Positions 60,571-64,000 of a DNA stretch of 64,000 bases are shown in pieces. A model generated the notes under the pieces. The model was not told the origin of the DNA. It searched no databases and saw nothing but the letters and a program-made list of their open reading frames with translations. Both the position numbers and the translations under genes were made by a program. The stretch comes from Stygiobacter sp043807765 (lineage in GTDB: Bacteria; Bacteroidota; Ignavibacteria; Ignavibacteriales; Melioribacteraceae): NCBI GenBank assembly GCA_043807765.1, contig JAZDFQ010000110.1, positions 1 through 64,000 of the forward strand, written 5' to 3'. Every line of letters begins with the position of its first letter. Within the stretch, counting starts at the first letter, position 1.

Positions 60571-61923
60571 CTAATCCTTCTCAATTTCATACTTTTTTAA
60601 TTTGTTGTACAAATGGCTCCTTTGAATTCCTAGAATTTCGGCTGTCTTACTCATGTTCCAGCCATTCGCATTTAATTGTTTTACAATAAATGCTTTTTCA
60701 GCTTTCTCTTTAAATTCTTGAAAACTATTTGAGATATTCAGCAAATCGTCGGTTTGATTACTAGATGACTGAACGAAAGTATTTACTTCCTTGTCAGTGA
60801 TTTCGGTTTTCGAAACCATAATCACAATTCTCTCTACAACATTTCTAAGTTCTCTAACGTTACCTTTCCACGCATGGCTCTGAAATGCTTTCATAGCAGA
60901 CGCTGAATATGTCTTTTGCACAAATTTATTTTTTTCACAAATCATTTTCGAGAAGTGCTCTACTAGCAGAGGAATATCTTCTTTCCTCTCTCTAAGCGGG
61001 GGAATATGAATTGGAATTACATTTAGTCTATGGTAAAGATCTTCTCTAAAATTTCCGCGCGATATCTCTTGAACTAAATCTTTATTTGTTGCTGAAATGA
61101 TTCTCACGTCAACCTCAATTTTTGCTGAGCCGCCAACGCGTTCGATTCTACCTTCTTCAATTGCTCGAAGTACTTTAGCTTGAGCTTGTGTGCTCATATC
61201 GCCTATCTCATCTAAAAATAAATTTCCGCCATCTGCTAGTTCGAATTTACCGAGTCTCTGCTTAAATGCCCCGGTAAATGATCCTTTTTCGTGACCGAAC
61301 AATTCAGATTCTATCAACTCTTGAGGAATAGCTGCACAGTTAACCTCGATTAATTCCCGGTTTGTACGTGGGCTTAATCTATGCACTTCTTGAGCGATTA
61401 GTTCTTTACCGGTGCCGTTTTCTCCGGTAATTAGAATTCTTGCATCGGTAGTTGCAACTCTAGCAACAGTTTCTAAAATACTTTGAATTGCAGAACTCGT
61501 TCCAATTATTTTATCATTAGTTAGAAGTTCTCTCTTCAGTTTTTTATTCTCTTTAGCAAGAGAAGCATTGTTAACTGCATTTCGAACTGTGATTAGTAGT
61601 TTATCTCTATCGATAGGTTTTTCAATAAAATCGAATGCACCAAGCTTTGTAGCTTTAACTGCATTTTCTACACTGCCATGTGCCGAGATCACAACGGTCT
61701 TCAATTCAATTTCTTTTTCTCTCATCCAGTTGAGGACTTCAAAACCATTTTTACCGGGCATATTAATATCTAGCAGAAGAGCGTTGTAATCTCCATACTC
61801 AAGCTTAGATAAACCTTCGATTGAATCTGTTGTAAAATCAACCAGATAATCTTCGTATTCAAGAATCATTTTAATGCTTTCGCAAATCGCTCTTTCATCA
61901 TCAATAATTAAAACTGATTTCAT
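60571..61923 (-). CDS. NtrC-family sigma-54-dependent response regulator
   Basis: The 450-residue protein has a receiver (D52 in LLLDINMPGKNG, K in FIEKP), an AAA+ domain with Walker A ITGENGTGKELIAQEVHR, a GSFTGA variant of the GAFTGA sigma-54 contact loop, Walker B GGNLFLDEIGD and R-finger region, and a C-terminal Fis-type helix-turn-helix (MSKTAEILGIQRSHLYNKLKKY). Phosphorylation lets it open sigma-54 promoters. The cognate kinase is not in this operon. Its ATG overlaps the stop of the unknown exported protein by four bases. The two sigma-54-like sites in the polysaccharide locus are possible, unproven targets. Confidence 0.96.
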   Translation of the reverse strand: MKSVLIIDDERAICESIKMILEYEDYLVDFTTDSIEGLSKLEYGDYNALLLDINMPGKNGFEVLNWMREKEIELKTVVISAHGSVENAVKATKLGAFDFIEKPIDRDKLLITVRNAVNNASLAKENKKLKRELLTNDKIIGTSSAIQSILETVARVATTDARILITGENGTGKELIAQEVHRLSPRTNRELIEVNCAAIPQELIESELFGHEKGSFTGAFKQRLGKFELADGGNLFLDEIGDMSTQAQAKVLRAIEEGRIERVGGSAKIEVDVRIISATNKDLVQEISRGNFREDLYHRLNVIPIHIPPLRERKEDIPLLVEHFSKMICEKNKFVQKTYSASAMKAFQSHAWKGNVRELRNVVERIVIMVSKTEITDKEVNTFVQSSSNQTDDLLNISNSFQEFKEKAEKAFIVKQLNANGWNMSKTAEILGIQRSHLYNKLKKYEIEKD

Positions 61924-62582
61924 ATTCCTTCTCTGAAGTAAAGTAATTGATACACTAGTAAAGCATTAGACGGCTTAGAAGTTGGATCGACCTTAAGCAT
62001 CTCAGCAAAAAATTCACCCAGATGGTTTGCTATTAAATCTCTACTATCAAGTTCACCGTTGGCAAAAAAGTTTTGTTCCGTCTTTTCGACAAAGATACCC
62101 ATAAATTTTGAGAAGTTGAACACGCTAATATTATAATGTAAAAACGCATTTCCGAAAAAATGAGAAAGTTTATCCTTGTCACCAAAGTCGCTTGTTGGCG
62201 AATTGAAAAAAAGCTTTTTAGGCAGATTCTTTAATCGTTTGTTGAAAACAGATTTAGGTGGAGAGGGAAGTGGAATTTTTAAACTACCAACAAGTGGAAG
62301 TTTGAAATCAATTTTATCAAATGGAAGACAAGAGAAAGTTAAACAAAGCAATGCTTCGGAAATATCGTTATTGAAATATTTTACCGACTTTGAGAAGAGT
62401 AAATCTACTTGTTGAAGATCAGTCGTGGTTTGTTTTAGTTTAGAAAACTCTTCGGAGGCAACATAATGTGATAAATAAAAAAGCCCTTCGTAAAAAGATT
62501 TTGATTCCTGTGCGGCCGACTGACTAAAAAACAACAGTACAAAAAAGGTGATGCAAGCTATTCTGTGAAAATTAGATTGCAT
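61920..62582 (-). CDS. Exported protein of unknown function
   Basis: This 220-residue protein has a signal peptide (ITFFVLLFFSQSAAQ, cleavage likely before ES) and no further membrane segment. The mature part is helical with a mixed middle (LKIPLPSPPKSV, then KDKLSHFFGNAFLHYN). No family was recognised. It overlaps meaB by one base upstream and the sigma-54 regulator by four bases downstream, so it is translated together with the regulator and could act in the same signalling pathway from the periplasm. That is inference. Confidence 0.75.
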   Translation of the reverse strand: MQSNFHRIACITFFVLLFFSQSAAQESKSFYEGLFYLSHYVASEEFSKLKQTTTDLQQVDLLFSKSVKYFNNDISEALLCLTFSCLPFDKIDFKLPLVGSLKIPLPSPPKSVFNKRLKNLPKKLFFNSPTSDFGDKDKLSHFFGNAFLHYNISVFNFSKFMGIFVEKTEQNFFANGELDSRDLIANHLGEFFAEMLKVDPTSKPSNALLVYQLLYFREGI

Positions 62583-63541
62583 TATTTTGTTGAATTAAAA
62601 ATTACATCGGAGAGCAACAAATCAGCAATTTGATAGGGCGACTCTTCGCCATCAACAACTTTCTTTAATGAGTTATTCAACCATAAAGAACGATCACCGT
62701 GCCATAGGTTCTCTTTAATCTTTAACTCTACTATTTCTTTTATACGAATTCTGAAATGTTCAGAACGCTTTTCAATGAGCAACTGATTCAGTTCAAGGAA
62801 ACTTCTATGTCTCTCTATTTCATCTGCCATTTCTTGAATTCCGAAATTTTCGGAAGCAATGGCTTTAATTATATTTGGAAGCCAATCATTTTCAGTGTGA
62901 TCGCGCATCATTAGAATTGTTCGTAATGCCATAATTGCACTTTCAGAGCCGGGGCGGTCGCTTTTATTCAAAACAAAGAAATCTGCAATTTCCATTAAGC
63001 CGGCTTTCATAGCCTGTATCGAATCTCCGGATTCCGGAACAAGAACTACTATTGTAGAATCGGTAGTATTGGCAATATCCAGTTCAGACTGACCAACTCC
63101 AACTGTTTCAAGGATGATGTAATCATAACCCGCTGCATCAAGAACATCAGCAGCATCAATTGTTTTTTTACTTAGGCCGCCAAGGCTGCCGCGTGTAGCC
63201 ATGCTTCTAATAAATACACCCGGGTCAACTCCAATCTCGCTCATGCGAACACGGTCTCCTAAAAGAGCCCCGCCGGTGAACGGGCTTGTAGGATCAACAG
63301 CAATAATTCCCACTGTCTTATTTTGCTTACGATAAAATTTTGTTAGCTGATTTGTCAGTGTGGATTTTCCAGCACCGGGAGGGCCTGTAATTCCAATTCT
63401 GTAAGCTTTTCCCGTGTTTTTATGTATTGCCTTTAATAATTCTGTCGCAGAATCACTACCGGATTCAACTAGCGTAATTGCTCGTGAGACATACTTCTTT
63501 TCTTGCTTGAATATTTTGTTTACGAATTCTTGAGATATCAT
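62582..63541 (-). CDS. meaB: MeaB/ArgK-type G-protein chaperone of methylmalonyl-CoA mutase
   Basis: The 319-residue GTPase has GITGPPGAGKSTLTNQL (P-loop), VDPTSPFTGGALLGDRVRM, IRSMATRGSLGGLSKKT, ETVGVGQSE and LNKSDRPG. It protects and reloads the B12 cofactor of methylmalonyl-CoA mutase, so a mutase gene is expected elsewhere in the genome. It begins 8 bases after nadD and overlaps the next gene by one base. Confidence 0.95.
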   Translation of the reverse strand: MISQEFVNKIFKQEKKYVSRAITLVESGSDSATELLKAIHKNTGKAYRIGITGPPGAGKSTLTNQLTKFYRKQNKTVGIIAVDPTSPFTGGALLGDRVRMSEIGVDPGVFIRSMATRGSLGGLSKKTIDAADVLDAAGYDYIILETVGVGQSELDIANTTDSTIVVLVPESGDSIQAMKAGLMEIADFFVLNKSDRPGSESAIMALRTILMMRDHTENDWLPNIIKAIASENFGIQEMADEIERHRSFLELNQLLIEKRSEHFRIRIKEIVELKIKENLWHGDRSLWLNNSLKKVVDGEESPYQIADLLLSDVIFNSTK

Positions 63542-63549
63542 AAGTATTC

Positions 63550-64000
63550 TTATTTATATAATCCATTTTGATAAATGTATTCACTTACACTTTGTGGAAC
63601 CAGAAAATCGATTGGTAAATTATTTTTAACTCTGTTTCGAATTTCTGTTGAAGAAATTTCAATATTGGGTGTTTCGGCAAATATTGCTTTTTCATAATAT
63701 TTGTTTCTTCCAGCTTCTAAATTGTCGGAATGGCGTTTCATAACTAGAACTTTGCACATCTGGAAAATCTCTTCCGGATTACGCCATTTTTCAAAAACCA
63801 TCAGATTATCTAACCCGATTATAAGTTCAATGTCCGCATATTGTTTTCTCAACTCTATTAAAGTATCAAATGTATAAGAAACATTTTTCTTCTTAATTTC
63901 TAAATCACTTACCAACAATTGTGGAGATTGACTGATTGCAAGTCTAACCATTTCGATTCTGTTACAGTCATTAACTACTTCCGAATCTTGTTTGAGAGGA
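63550..64000 (-). CDS. nadD: Nicotinate-nucleotide adenylyltransferase, partial at window edge
   Basis: An internal ATG lies at 63951, but the frame stays open upstream to the window edge and reads PLKQDSEVVNDCNRIEMVRLAI, the family's conserved R-x-x-M-V-x-L-A-I region, so the true start is outside. The rest shows SYTFDTLIELRKQY, LIIGLDNLMVFEKW and ISSTEIRNRV (the ISxTxIR motif). NadD adenylates nicotinate mononucleotide in NAD synthesis. It is the first visible gene of the minus-strand operon. Confidence 0.93.
   Translation of the reverse strand, partial: PLKQDSEVVNDCNRIEMVRLAISQSPQLLVSDLEIKKKNVSYTFDTLIELRKQYADIELIIGLDNLMVFEKWRNPEEIFQMCKVLVMKRHSDNLEAGRNKYYEKAIFAETPNIEISSTEIRNRVKNNLPIDFLVPQSVSEYIYQNGLYK

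Noticed and set aside
1..64000. CRISPR array, rRNA operon, prophage or complete insertion sequence
   Set aside because: No regularly spaced direct repeats, rRNA-like tracts, phage structural genes or full transposase were seen by reading.

Overview
The window looks like a chromosome segment from a member of the Ignavibacteria (Bacteroidota/Chlorobi group). It is AT-rich. Four exported proteins end in a type IX secretion sorting domain with the NYPNPFNP-type motif that is abundant in that class, and two genes have TAnnTTTG promoter elements of the Bacteroidota type. The organism appears to be a heterotroph that uses peptides and polysaccharides. This assignment is inferred from reading the sequence; no search was run.

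Layout. Positions 1-3000 hold a possible mobile-element edge and two secreted BNR/Asp-box proteins. 3026-4320 carries a DUF4160/DUF2442 pair and a DUF2400 protein. 4501-11798 reads as a peptide-use region: OPT peptide transporter, PqqD-like protein, PepD dipeptidase, an MFS transporter resembling the lysosomal dipeptide carrier MFSD1, an outer-membrane protein and an M29 aminopeptidase. 11878-15120 has a UvrD/PcrA helicase and a phosphofructokinase whose key residues predict use of pyrophosphate. 15476-22500 is a duplicated module: a large T9SS-exported protein of Fn3-like repeats (the second copy also has a beta-helix), each followed by a nearly identical 30-residue membrane or lipoprotein-type peptide and then a hairpin. 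A GH9 glucanase follows.

24460-39144 looks like an exopolysaccharide synthesis and export locus: a RecA/KaiC-like ATPase, a TPR-plus-beta-barrel outer-membrane protein, an SGNH hydrolase, a processive GT2 synthase, a small membrane protein, a membrane-anchored protein with a degenerate deacetylase-like domain, an Fn3 lipoprotein and a PAS hybrid kinase with a degenerate ATP-binding domain. The plan recalls Pga/Pel systems, but the parts are unusual.

39910-48963 contains tRNA-Arg and tRNA-Phe, glmS, and a carbamoyl-phosphate group (CpgS-like protein, carbamate kinase, NodU-type carbamoyltransferase, SxtJ-like membrane protein, ornithine carbamoyltransferase), then a SET-domain protein and a YgjP-type protease. 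49123-60238 is core housekeeping: purC, pgsA, pgpA, cinA, thpR, recA, recX, a glutaryl-CoA-type dehydrogenase, guaB, a glycosyltransferase and purD. 60218-64000 is a tightly packed minus-strand operon: nadD, meaB, an unknown exported protein, an NtrC-type sigma-54 regulator and a HIT protein.

Between genes there are strong intrinsic terminators and several interspersed repeats, including a REP-like pair of hairpins that share a conserved loop. No rRNA, CRISPR array or complete insertion sequence was seen.
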